Assembly (NCBI RefSeq): GCF_050433225.1
Contig: NZ_JBNPXQ010000013.1
Coordinates: 27,329-91,328, forward strand
Length of the DNA: 64,000 nt
Reading direction: 5' to 3'
From: Sphingomonas_D zeicaulis
GTDB lineage: Bacteria > Pseudomonadota > Alphaproteobacteria > Sphingomonadales > Sphingomonadaceae
Both the position numbers and the translations under genes were made by a program. Positions 8,176-16,667 of the stretch are shown here, piece by piece. Position 1 is the stretch's first letter, and every line of letters begins with the position of its first letter. The notes under the pieces are model-generated. The model made no database searches and was not told the DNA's origin. It saw only the letters and a program-made list of their open reading frames with translations.

Positions 8176-11100
8176 TTAGAAGCCGACTGACGCGCTCAGG
8201 AACAGGTAACGTCCAGTCGCATCATAGAATTGCGGATAGCTGTTGCCGTTGCCGCCGTCCTCAATCGCCGCCGTGGTGGTGAGCGGCGGATCCTTGTCGA
8301 AGAGGTTGTTGACGCCAAGCCGGAACACGAGGTCCTTGCGAACCTCATAGGATGCCGCGAGATCGAAATAGCTGCGGGCGCCAAGCTTGCGGTTCACCTC
8401 GGAGAAGCTGCCGGTCAGCGCCGGCTGATCGCTCGTCTGCGCGATCTTGACCGAGGAGACGTAGCGCCAGGTGGGGGCCAGGCTGAAGCTTCTGGTCGGC
8501 GACCAGGTCATCATCAACTTGTGACGCCATTCCGGACGCGGCCGGCCGCACAGCCCGGCGTAGAGACCGGCGCATTCATAGATGTCGCTTTCCGGCGAAT
8601 TGGGAAGCGGAACCGTCCGGTACGAGTCGAGATAGGTGCCGACGAGATTGAAGTTCAGTCGCCCTCCGCCGATGCCCATGTCGTCCAGGCTCATCCGGTA
8701 ATCGACGACCACGTCGACGCCCTTGGTCTGCAGCGACCCGGTGTTGACGTTGAAGCGACGGAAGAAGCCATTCTCGCTCTGCCACAGCGATCCCGAAGCG
8801 CTTCGCTGGATAAGGCCGCAGAAATAGGGATCGCCGCTCGACAGGCAGTTCGCGATCGAGAGGTTGGGATTGACGCTTCCCACGAGGTCTTCGACCTTGA
8901 TGTCGAAATAATCGAGCGACAGGGTAAGGCCCGGCACGAACCTCGGTTCGAAGACCGCGCCCAGCGACAGCGTCTTTGCGGTTTCCGGCTGCAGATTCTC
9001 GTTGCCGCCGATCAGCGAGTTGAACTGGCCTGCAGGATTGTCGACGATGTTGCCATATTGCGCAGCAGTCACGCCGGTGCGTGCACATTGCTCGGCAGTG
9101 GCGACCGGTGTGGGGCCCGAGCACGGATCATAGGAGCCATCGGCATTTTCAGTGAGTTCGACCTCGAACAACTGCTGGCTGGAGAACAGCTCGATCACGT
9201 TGGGCGCACGCACCGCGCGCTGATACGAGCCACGCAGGCGGAAGTCCCGTATCGGTGACCAGTTCAGGCCGAGTTTGAACGTGTCGGTCTTGAAGCCGGT
9301 ATCATAATCGGAATAGCGATAGGCACCTTCGAACGACAGGCTGTAGAGACCAGGCAGATTTTCGGCGAGCGGAACGACGACCTCACCGAAGAACTCCTTG
9401 GCGACGACCGAGCCGCTGATCGGAAGCTCGGGGCTTGCTGCGGCCTGGTAGACCTCGTCCGGCAGATAGTCGACCGAGTTCTTCCGGAATTCATAACCGA
9501 ACGCCACCGAGACGCCGCTGCTCGCGAAAGGCGACTGGATGCCCCATTCGCCCAGATTGCCGTCGATCGCGGCAACGACGTTCACGAGGTTCGTGTCGCC
9601 GGTGATGCCCTTGACTTCGGCGACATAGTCGACGGATTCGGCGCTGGCCTGCGGACCGAAATAGTCGAGCGGCGCGCAGTTATCGTCATTGTTGTTCGGA
9701 TTGGCGTCCGCATTGATCGCGCAGACGATCTGTCCCGCGGAATTGCGGACGGCGTTGAACGCGTTGGCCGTCCGTTGGCGATTGGCATCGCCATAGAAGC
9801 GGCTGCGGTAGCTCACCTTCGAATAGATGCCGTAGACATCATAGCGGAAGGGCCCGGCAATCTCGCCGCGGGCGCCCAGTACGATGCGATAGCTCTGGTG
9901 CTGGATGTCGTCCTGACGGTTGCCGCCTTCGACGTTGCGGCGCGCGACCAGTACGCCCTGGGCGATCGAGGCCGGGCCCGTGTAATTCCCGGCGGCGTCA
10001 TAGGTGCTGGCGGTGGAAAGTCCGCGGCTGGTGCAGAGATAGCTGGCCTGTTGTGCGCTGAGGAACGGGTTGTCGCAGTTGATGCCGCTGATGCTGCCGG
10101 CGCCCACGGTGATGCCGGCGCTGTTGGTGCCGGGCGCGATCTGCGCGACCGAGCGGTCCTCCATGAACGACATTTCCAGATAGGGCGTGAAGTTCTCGTT
10201 GACCTCGTAATGGGCCATGGCGCCCAGCGCGTAGCGCTCGTCGGGCCGCTGATAATAGTTATAGGGCGCGAAGTTGTACGTCAGCGAGCCGGGCACGAAC
10301 TGGCCGTCCGCGGTCGCGCGGAACGATGTCGGCAGGCCGGGAATGCCGCCGGCGTTCGTGAAGTTGGCGGGCGCATTGGTCGCTGACCCGCTGCACGAGA
10401 ACTCGCCGCCATTCGGGCCCGTCGCGCCCAACGCGCAGGCGCTGTAGTCATAGTCCGCCTGCAGGATCGGGTTGACCTTGCGATAGGTCGCATAGGCGGT
10501 GACATTGCCGCGATTGTCCCCGATGTTGCCGCCTGCCACGGCGGAAACCTCGGTGGTGAACCCGTTCCAGACTGTCTTGTCCGGCTTCAGATAGGCACCG
10601 GGGACGCGTTCGTTGTTGCGGTCGAGCAAGTCGCGCAGTTCGTCGCGGTCATTGGTGTGCTGAAAGCCGGCGATGCTGCCGGTAAAGCGGATACCGCTGA
10701 AATTGTTCATCAGCTTGAAGTTGACGACCCCGGCGATCGCGTCGGAGCCGTAGACCGCCGAGGCACCACCGGTCAGAACCTCGACCGACTGGATCAACGG
10801 CGTCGGCACCTGGTTGATATCGGAGGGAATGTTCTTCGGCGAACCGTAGGGCAGGCGCCTGCCGTTCACGAGCACCAGCGTGCGCGACGGACTGAGGCCG
10901 CGAAGGTCGACCTGGGCGGTGCCGGTCGCCTCGTTGGAGTTGGCTGCGCCCTGCGCCGCGAACACCTGCGGCAACTGGTTCACCAGATCTTCGGTGCGAA
11001 CCGTGCCGCGGACCGCGAACTCCTCCGAGGACACGGTGGTTACGGGGCTGACGCTTTCCAGGTTCGGTGAGCGGATGCGCGAGCCGGTGACCACGATATC

Positions 11101-11226
11101 GTCCGCGTCGGCGACACCCGCAGAAGTGTCGGCTGTGGCATCCTGCCCGAAGGCGGACGAACCGGCGCTCCCCAGCAGCACGGCGGAACACAGCAGGGCC
11201 GTGCGCACTCTTGTCCTCGTCATCAT
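8176..11226 (-). CDS. TonB-dependent outer membrane receptor
   Basis: This 1016-residue protein has a signal peptide, DDIVVTGSRI at the TonB-box/plug boundary, a plug domain (about 40-190; LVLVNGRRLPYGS, SVEVLTGGASAVYGSDAIAG) and a long beta-barrel ending in phenylalanine (SASVGF). ATG 11226 is chosen because ACAGGGAGCT stands at ribosome-site distance; the 70 residues upstream in frame are not signal-like. The plug style (LVNGR, GGASAVYGSDAIAG) is that of sphingomonad and Xanthomonas receptors for peptides or plant-derived substrates rather than siderophores. It lies between a secreted esterase and peptidases, so peptide or ester substrates are likely. Confidence 0.9.
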   Translation of the reverse strand: MMTRTRVRTALLCSAVLLGSAGSSAFGQDATADTSAGVADADDIVVTGSRIRSPNLESVSPVTTVSSEEFAVRGTVRTEDLVNQLPQVFAAQGAANSNEATGTAQVDLRGLSPSRTLVLVNGRRLPYGSPKNIPSDINQVPTPLIQSVEVLTGGASAVYGSDAIAGVVNFKLMNNFSGIRFTGSIAGFQHTNDRDELRDLLDRNNERVPGAYLKPDKTVWNGFTTEVSAVAGGNIGDNRGNVTAYATYRKVNPILQADYDYSACALGATGPNGGEFSCSGSATNAPANFTNAGGIPGLPTSFRATADGQFVPGSLTYNFAPYNYYQRPDERYALGAMAHYEVNENFTPYLEMSFMEDRSVAQIAPGTNSAGITVGAGSISGINCDNPFLSAQQASYLCTSRGLSTASTYDAAGNYTGPASIAQGVLVARRNVEGGNRQDDIQHQSYRIVLGARGEIAGPFRYDVYGIYSKVSYRSRFYGDANRQRTANAFNAVRNSAGQIVCAINADANPNNNDDNCAPLDYFGPQASAESVDYVAEVKGITGDTNLVNVVAAIDGNLGEWGIQSPFASSGVSVAFGYEFRKNSVDYLPDEVYQAAASPELPISGSVVAKEFFGEVVVPLAENLPGLYSLSFEGAYRYSDYDTGFKTDTFKLGLNWSPIRDFRLRGSYQRAVRAPNVIELFSSQQLFEVELTENADGSYDPCSGPTPVATAEQCARTGVTAAQYGNIVDNPAGQFNSLIGGNENLQPETAKTLSLGAVFEPRFVPGLTLSLDYFDIKVEDLVGSVNPNLSIANCLSSGDPYFCGLIQRSASGSLWQSENGFFRRFNVNTGSLQTKGVDVVVDYRMSLDDMGIGGGRLNFNLVGTYLDSYRTVPLPNSPESDIYECAGLYAGLCGRPRPEWRHKLMMTWSPTRSFSLAPTWRYVSSVKIAQTSDQPALTGSFSEVNRKLGARSYFDLAASYEVRKDLVFRLGVNNLFDKDPPLTTTAAIEDGGNGNSYPQFYDATGRYLFLSASVGF

Positions 11227-11297
11227 ATATAGCTCCCTGTTTGCTTGTCGCGGCGCACCGATCCCGGGCGCCGTTCTCGTCCCCCTGCGGCGTCGGA

Positions 11298-13025
11298 TTA
11301 TCTGTATCGCCAGCTCTTGAGGTCGGCGCCCTTGGGGGCCGATTCCTCGATACGCTTCAGGATCTTGGGCACGTACATGCTGTTGTAACGTAGCCGAGAG
11401 ATAGAATTGGGCAATGATGGATCGCCGTTCCAGCAATGTTCGGCGCGATCCCCATAGGTGACTTCGCCGCCATAGGCCGGCTTTGCCTTATTCAGGAAAT
11501 CTTCCATCAGATAGACGGCGTTGTTCAGGTAGAAATTGTCCATATCTCCGACGTAGATATTGATCTTTCCCTGCAGCTTTGGAGCGAGCTTCTGCCAGTC
11601 GCGCTCGAGAATGTGCCGAAGGTCATAGTTCTCGCGCCAGTACGCGGCCACGCCGGAATCGATCACGCCGGTCGCCTTGTCCCAGATCCGCTTGGGATAG
11701 CCGTCCGGCCCCATCGGCGAATAGACCGCCTCCCAGATATCCCACTGGCCGCCCGACCGGGTCTTGTCGCCCAGTACGAGTTCGAGCCGGTTCTCGTCCT
11801 CGATCGTCAGCGAGACATGGCCGAGATAATCGCGCTTGCCGGGCTTCGCGACGCGGCCGAAGGGCCCTTCGCGCCAGTAGGCGTTCTTGTCGTCATAGAT
11901 GTTGGTTACCATGACCTGGCGGAAATCGATCGGATCCGGGCAGGCGGCAAAGGCGCCATTATACTGATCCGGATAGAAGACCTGCACGGCAAGAGCCTCC
12001 CAGCCGCCGGTCGAGCCGCCATAAAGGAAGCGCGACCAGCCTGCACCGAGACCGCGGAACTGTTTCTCCAATGCCGGTATGAAGTCATAGGTTATGGCGT
12101 CGCCATACGGCCCGATACTTGCCGAGTTCACTGCATAGCTGTCGTCATAATAGGGGTTGGAGTGATCGATCTCGACGATCAGCATGCGTGGGAAGTCGGC
12201 CGACACCCATTGCTTGTAGAAATCGAACGCTTCCTGCTGCTCGGTGCGGTTATAGCAGGGTTCGTTGCTGAAGCGCTTGCTCGGTTCGCACTTGATGTCG
12301 GCGTCGGGCGGCGTCGTCCGGAATCCCCCGAAATCATCGGGGAAATGACCGTGAAAGACAGCCAGCGGATACCGCGCCTCGGGATGTTTATCGAAATCCT
12401 TGGGCACAAGCACATGCCCACGGATATAAACGTCTCTGCCCCAGAATTTCGAAAGCCTGTCGGATTTGAACTTGAAATGACGGACAAACTCCGTGTCCTT
12501 CGGCTCCTCGATCGGCGGAAGCACCTCCGTCAAAGCAAGCTTGATTTCGCCTGCGCGCTTGGGGTCGAAGTTCACCTTGACGGGCTTGCTGATCAGGTTG
12601 CCTGGTTCCTTGCGCCAGTTCTGGCCGGCCCCGCGCGCCGCGGGCAGCTTCACGACCTTGCCATTGCTCAGCTTGAAGCTGTCATATTTATGAAGAACCG
12701 CCTGGACGGTGTAGGTGCCCGCCGGAACGTCCGTGAGACTGCGTCCGGGAAATCCCGGCACGCTCGTGCCGATCGTTCGGGTCTGACCTTTGCGGAAATC
12801 GGTGATCGGGACGCCGAAGACCTGTGCACCGTCATAACTCGCCTCCACCTGGAAGCGCGGCTCACTCTTGTCGTCGGCAGCGATGATCAGGATCAGGCGC
12901 CCCTCATAGCCGGAAGCTTCGGCATCAGGCGCCGAAAGCTCGATCCGGAACTGCTCGGCGTGAAGCGCGGAGGTGCTGATCGTCGACGCCGCGAGTGCAG
13001 CGCAGACGGCAAACGTCTTTCGCAT
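11298..13025 (-). CDS. Secreted alpha/beta-hydrolase, esterase-like
   Basis: The 575-residue protein has a signal peptide (MRKTFAVCAALAAS..., cleavage near LHAEQ), an N-terminal beta-rich region (about 25-200) and a C-terminal alpha/beta-hydrolase domain of the putative-esterase type. The nucleophile elbow is FLYGGSTGGWEAL and the likely catalytic histidine is in AEHCWNG. ATG 13025 is preferred over 13031 because AAGGGG is 6 bases from 13025 but touches 13031. It reads toward the TonB receptor with a 71-base gap, so co-transcription is likely. The divergent IclR regulator and the repeats in the shared promoter region point to inducible control. Confidence 0.78.
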   Translation of the reverse strand: MRKTFAVCAALAASTISTSALHAEQFRIELSAPDAEASGYEGRLILIIAADDKSEPRFQVEASYDGAQVFGVPITDFRKGQTRTIGTSVPGFPGRSLTDVPAGTYTVQAVLHKYDSFKLSNGKVVKLPAARGAGQNWRKEPGNLISKPVKVNFDPKRAGEIKLALTEVLPPIEEPKDTEFVRHFKFKSDRLSKFWGRDVYIRGHVLVPKDFDKHPEARYPLAVFHGHFPDDFGGFRTTPPDADIKCEPSKRFSNEPCYNRTEQQEAFDFYKQWVSADFPRMLIVEIDHSNPYYDDSYAVNSASIGPYGDAITYDFIPALEKQFRGLGAGWSRFLYGGSTGGWEALAVQVFYPDQYNGAFAACPDPIDFRQVMVTNIYDDKNAYWREGPFGRVAKPGKRDYLGHVSLTIEDENRLELVLGDKTRSGGQWDIWEAVYSPMGPDGYPKRIWDKATGVIDSGVAAYWRENYDLRHILERDWQKLAPKLQGKINIYVGDMDNFYLNNAVYLMEDFLNKAKPAYGGEVTYGDRAEHCWNGDPSLPNSISRLRYNSMYVPKILKRIEESAPKGADLKSWRYR

Positions 13026-13114
13026 GTCCATCCCCTTGTCCGGCAAGCGCCCCGCTTTGCCGCACCTGAAACGTGCATCCAATAAAGCGTGAAAGTCAAC
13101 GCAATTTTGATCGC

Positions 13115-13142
13115 ATAGCGCACGGACGTTGCGATAGCGAAC
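13115..13142. promoter_or_regulatory. Tandem operator-like repeats in the esterase/IclR divergent promoter region
   Basis: ATAGCGCAC (13115-13123) and ATAGCGAAC (13134-13142) are direct repeats spaced 19 bases, close to two helical turns. Each sits in a slightly longer match (TCGCATAGCGCAC and TTGCGATAGCGAAC). IclR-family activators commonly bind repeated or palindromic boxes of this size in divergent promoter regions, so the 13268 regulator is the natural binder. Confidence 0.5.
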
Positions 13143-13267
13143 AATCTGTCTCAGGGTGGACGCCCTGCGCGACCGCGCTACGATGGCCTTTTGGATTGAT
13201 GTTTCAAAATGTTTCTGGGTCCAGCCAGGCCAATGGAATACCGGTGCCGCCGGGGAGAAGGATAAGC

Positions 13268-14095
13268 ATGTCTGATGTTTTGCGCGCACCGCGCTCGGCT
13301 GGCGATGACGAGGCGCCGGAGCTGGAGCAGGAGGATAGCGACCGCGACTATGTCGCGTCCCTTGCCCGGGGGCTGGAAGTGATCTGCGCCTTCACGCGCG
13401 ACACACCGGCGATGACGCTCAGCGACGTCGCGAAGGTGACCGGAATGTCGCGGGCGACGACGCGGCGGCTGCTGCTCACGCTGGTGCGCGAAGGCTATGC
13501 GGAAAAGCGCGACCGCCACTTCTCGCTGCGGCCAAAGGTCCTGCAGCTTGGTTACTCGGCATTGTCGTCCGTCGGCATTCTCGACATCGTGCAGCCCGTC
13601 ATGAATGCGCTTTCGCAGCGGACGCAGGAATCGATCTACACGGCTGTCCTGACGGGAGACGATGTGACGTATCTCGCACGCTCGACGCCGGATCGTGTGA
13701 TTTCGGTCAGCATCAACATCGGCAACCGGCTTCCGGCTTACGCAGTCTCGACCGGACGGGTGCTGCTCGCGGGCGAAAGCGACGAGGCGCTGGCGCGCTA
13801 CTATGACCGCGTCAAGATCGAGCGCCACACGGTGAACACCGTCAGTTCAAAGAAGCAACTGCGTGCGATCGTCGACGAGACCCGCCGCTTGGGCTACTCG
13901 CTCGTCGATGAAGAACTGGAGGTCGGCGTTCGCTCGCTCTCCGTACCGATCTATGACGCCGCGGGACAGGTCGTGGCGGCGCTCAACGCGTGCTGCCCTT
14001 CGATGCGGTTTGCCGTGGATGAGATGCGAGAGAAACTGGTTCCTGAGCTTCGCGCAGCCGCGGCGAGCATAAATGAGCGTTTCCAGCAGACATAG
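13268..14095 (+). CDS. IclR-family transcriptional regulator
   Basis: The 275-residue protein has an N-terminal winged helix (about 30-95; LSDVAKVTGMSRATTRRLLL, then REGYAEKRDRHFSLRPKVL) and a C-terminal IclR effector domain (STGRVLLAG, YSLVDEELEVGVRSLSVPI, AALNACC). This domain order matches the PcaR/PobR branch, which senses aromatic or organic acids. ATG 13268 follows GGGGAGAAGGA; longer in-frame starts lack a ribosome site. It is divergent from the esterase-TonB genes with a 242-base gap holding direct repeats, and probably controls them. Confidence 0.9.
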   Translation: MSDVLRAPRSAGDDEAPELEQEDSDRDYVASLARGLEVICAFTRDTPAMTLSDVAKVTGMSRATTRRLLLTLVREGYAEKRDRHFSLRPKVLQLGYSALSSVGILDIVQPVMNALSQRTQESIYTAVLTGDDVTYLARSTPDRVISVSINIGNRLPAYAVSTGRVLLAGESDEALARYYDRVKIERHTVNTVSSKKQLRAIVDETRRLGYSLVDEELEVGVRSLSVPIYDAAGQVVAALNACCPSMRFAVDEMREKLVPELRAAAASINERFQQT

Positions 14096-14713
14096 ACACC
14101 CAGATCGAAGCAATGAGCAGACTCACTGCCGAAGTCTTCCGCACGCTAGGGGGATGTGGCTGAGCCGGCAGCTTCCGCCCCGGCCGCGCATCACGACTTC
14201 CTTTGCTGCGGAGGACGATGCCCACGACCGCTTCTGCCGAGTCCGGTCGTCCGGCACGGCATGGGTCAATGGCCGCTCCGCCCCAAGAACTCCACATGTG
14301 GTCAGCGTGCAGCGTTGGTGCTTCAACTCCGCCGTCACACGGCGCGGAGCCGGATCCTGATCAATGCCCTTCATCGCGCAGAATGTGCCACCGGTAACGA
14401 TCGTTGCTGCAACGGTCTGAAAGCGCCGCCAGCGATCAATCCCGCCGTGGGCCTCAAGCGTCCGAGAGAGCAACTCGCTCATCATCCCGGTTCCGAAAGA
14501 GGAATGTGTCCGCCTGTGGCTTCGATGCTCATAGCCGTCACCAGCCCCGCCCGAAGCCAAACCGGGACCAGCCGCCGCCCCACGGGGCCCCACAGCGCCC
14601 AGCCCCAGCGCGCATCTGCATGGTCGCGCGCGGTCGCCCGCTCGGTCTCGGCAATCCGTTCAGACTTCCACTCGCTCGTGAATGATGCACCATCAAAGCC
14701 CGGGATCAAACAT
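14096..14713. other. Region of gene debris, mostly unrecognised
   Basis: About 620 bases hold no intact gene. One leftward fragment (14123-14485, listed separately) shows a recognisable start of a conserved hypothetical family. The rest translates to arginine- and proline-rich peptides without family resemblance. Confidence 0.5.
14123..14485 (-). pseudogene. Frameshifted remnant of a conserved hypothetical protein
   Basis: From ATG 14485 the first ~45 residues (MMSELLSRTLEAHGGIDRW, then a TGGTFCAMKG segment) resemble the N-terminus of a hypothetical family that usually starts with a LLxRALDAHGGLDRW pattern and continues for about 250 residues. After about residue 55 the similarity is lost and the frame becomes Arg/Ser-rich, so the gene appears truncated or frameshifted. 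Function is unknown. Recognition rests on memory of the family pattern and should be treated as tentative. Confidence 0.4.
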
Positions 14714-14908
14714 CTAGGCGGTGCTCAGCGCGGCTTCTAGGGCCACCCTCTCGGTCGCAATGGCATAGCTCACGATGTGGCTGGCTGCGCCGCCGTTCAG
14801 GATATCGTCGCCCAGACCGCCGACCGGCACCTCGTTGCTGCTATTGCCGACCAGGCTGTTGTTGGCGTCGTCCTCCGTAACCTGACTGCCCGTCCAGCCG
14901 TGCGTCAT
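14714..14908 (-). pseudogene. Short RTX/hemolysin-type calcium-binding repeat fragment
   Basis: The 64-residue frame contains NNSLVGNSSN followed by GGLGDDILNGGA and SYAIATERVALEA. This is the pattern of one or two RTX nonapeptide repeats plus the capping segment seen in type-I-secreted proteins. Complete RTX proteins are hundreds of residues long with C-terminal export signals, so this is most likely a leftover end. Its ATG overlaps the amidohydrolase stop (ATGA), probably by accident of the fusion point. Confidence 0.5.
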
Positions 14909-16644
14909 GGGGCGGCGACCGCCAGCGAGCCGTGCACAGGTTTTCCCTTGAACAGGGTCAGCAACACCTGTGTCTTGTGGATGTCCATCGGCTTGATGCG
15001 GAACAGATCCTGGTCGAGCACAATCAAATCGGCGCTCTTGCCTACGGTGATTGAGCCCGTGACGCTTTCCAGATGGCTCGTATAGGCAACGTCGATCGTG
15101 TAGCTGCGCAATGCGGCTGCCAGCGATACCGCCTGCTCGGGGAGCAATGGCGGTAGCGAACCGCCCGGCGCGGCGCGCGTGATGGCGACCTCGATCCCCT
15201 CCAGCGGATTGGCCGAGGCGACCGGCCAATCGGCGCCATAGGCGATGCGGCCGCCGCCCTTGGCGACGCCCGCCTCGGGATAGATATAGGTCGCGCGAAC
15301 CGGCCCGATCGTCTTGATCGTCAGATCCATATAGGGCTCATGGCACGCCCAGAGCGGTTGGAAGACCGCGGTGACGCCGAGCTGGCCGAAGCGCGGCTGG
15401 TCGGCGGGATCGATCACGTTGAGATGCGAGATCATCGGCCGCGTGTCGCGCTTGCCGCCATGCGCCTGCGCCGCAGCGACCGCATCCAGCGCCTGCCGGA
15501 CGCCGGCATCGCCGATCGCATGGAGGTGGACCTGCATGCCGCGTGCCGCCACCTGCGATACCGCATCCGCCAGTGCGGCGGGAGCGATCTGGGGCGCGCC
15601 CTTCTCGCTGCTGCCCTCATAGGGCGCCAGCATCGCCGCCGTGCGCTGCGGGATCACACCGTCGACGAAGAATTTGACGCCGTTCGCGGTCAGCCCCTTC
15701 TTCCGCGCTGTTTCGGTGATGCGTGCGATATCAGCGATCTGGTCACTGCCGCGGTCATTGTTCCAGTGTATGTCCATCACGGTATGCGCGGTCAGCGCAC
15801 CTCGATCGCGGACCGCGGCATAGGCGTCCAGCGCGCGGCTCGTGCCGCCGTTCTCCCATTCCAGCGCGGCATCGTGCCAGGACGTGATGCCGATGCTGTT
15901 GAACAGCCTGGCCGTATAGATGATCGCTTCCTGCAGGTCGCGGTCGGTGGGCGGTGGCACCAGCTTGTCGACCAACGCCATCGCTGATTCTTCCAGTCCG
16001 CCGATCGGCTCGCCAGCCGCGTCCCGATCGATCTTGCCGTTGGCCGGATCCGGCGTGTCGCGCGTGATGCCGGCCAGTTCAAGCGCCTTGGAATTGACCC
16101 AGAGCGTGTGCCCGTCTGATTCAAAAATCAGCGCGCGGTCGCGCGAAACCGAGTCGAGCACGTCCTTGCGCGGAATGCCGCTGGGCGGGAACAAGGTCTG
16201 GTCCCAGCCCGAGCCGAAGATCGTGCCGGTGCCCGGTGTCCGCGCAATGCAGTCGGCGATGATGCGCCGATAATCGTCGAGCGTCTTGCCGGCGTGGAGC
16301 GAGCAGCGCGCATAGCTCATGCCCCCGAAGATCGGGTGGGCATGCGCATCGCCGAAGGCAGGCATCACGAACCGCCCCTTGAGATCGACGACGCGTGTTC
16401 CGCTGCCCCGGCGCTTTGCGACCTCTTTTGCGCTGCCGACGGCGACGATGCGACCACCGCGGATCGCCACTGCCTCCGCCCACGGCTTCCCGTCGTCCAC
16501 GGTGTAGACGCGGGCGTTGGTCAGGATGACATCGGGGGTATCTTCCCGCGTCTCGGCGGGTGCCGCTGCCGCCATGGCGATGGCGGCCGCCCCGGCCATG
16601 AACAATCGAGCCCCGCGGGGAAAGGCGCCAGTACGCAAGAACAT
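14905..16644 (-). CDS. Exported amidohydrolase of the YtcJ/Amidohydrolase_3 type
   Basis: The 579-residue protein has a long signal peptide (about residues 1-35, ending AAPAET) and the layout of YtcJ-like metal-dependent hydrolases: an N-terminal beta-sandwich segment (NARVYTVDDG), a metal site in GDAHAHP, FGSGWDQ, later HLHAIGDAGV and the C-terminal GKSADLIVLD. Members hydrolyse amides, formamides or cyclic amides, often with unknown substrate. ATG 16644 is preceded by GGAAGGAG; an earlier ATG at 16668 touches the TonB stop but lacks a site. It lies 23 bases after the siderophore-type receptor, so the two are probably one operon under the nearby LAL regulator. Confidence 0.85.
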   Translation of the reverse strand: MFLRTGAFPRGARLFMAGAAAIAMAAAAPAETREDTPDVILTNARVYTVDDGKPWAEAVAIRGGRIVAVGSAKEVAKRRGSGTRVVDLKGRFVMPAFGDAHAHPIFGGMSYARCSLHAGKTLDDYRRIIADCIARTPGTGTIFGSGWDQTLFPPSGIPRKDVLDSVSRDRALIFESDGHTLWVNSKALELAGITRDTPDPANGKIDRDAAGEPIGGLEESAMALVDKLVPPPTDRDLQEAIIYTARLFNSIGITSWHDAALEWENGGTSRALDAYAAVRDRGALTAHTVMDIHWNNDRGSDQIADIARITETARKKGLTANGVKFFVDGVIPQRTAAMLAPYEGSSEKGAPQIAPAALADAVSQVAARGMQVHLHAIGDAGVRQALDAVAAAQAHGGKRDTRPMISHLNVIDPADQPRFGQLGVTAVFQPLWACHEPYMDLTIKTIGPVRATYIYPEAGVAKGGGRIAYGADWPVASANPLEGIEVAITRAAPGGSLPPLLPEQAVSLAAALRSYTIDVAYTSHLESVTGSITVGKSADLIVLDQDLFRIKPMDIHKTQVLLTLFKGKPVHGSLAVAAP

Positions 16645-16667
16645 GCTCCTTCCAGATTCAGACAGCA

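Noticed and set aside
11436..13085. 549-codon open frame antisense to the esterase gene
   Set aside because: No ribosome site, no recognisable motifs; the opposite strand has a clear signal peptide and hydrolase motifs.
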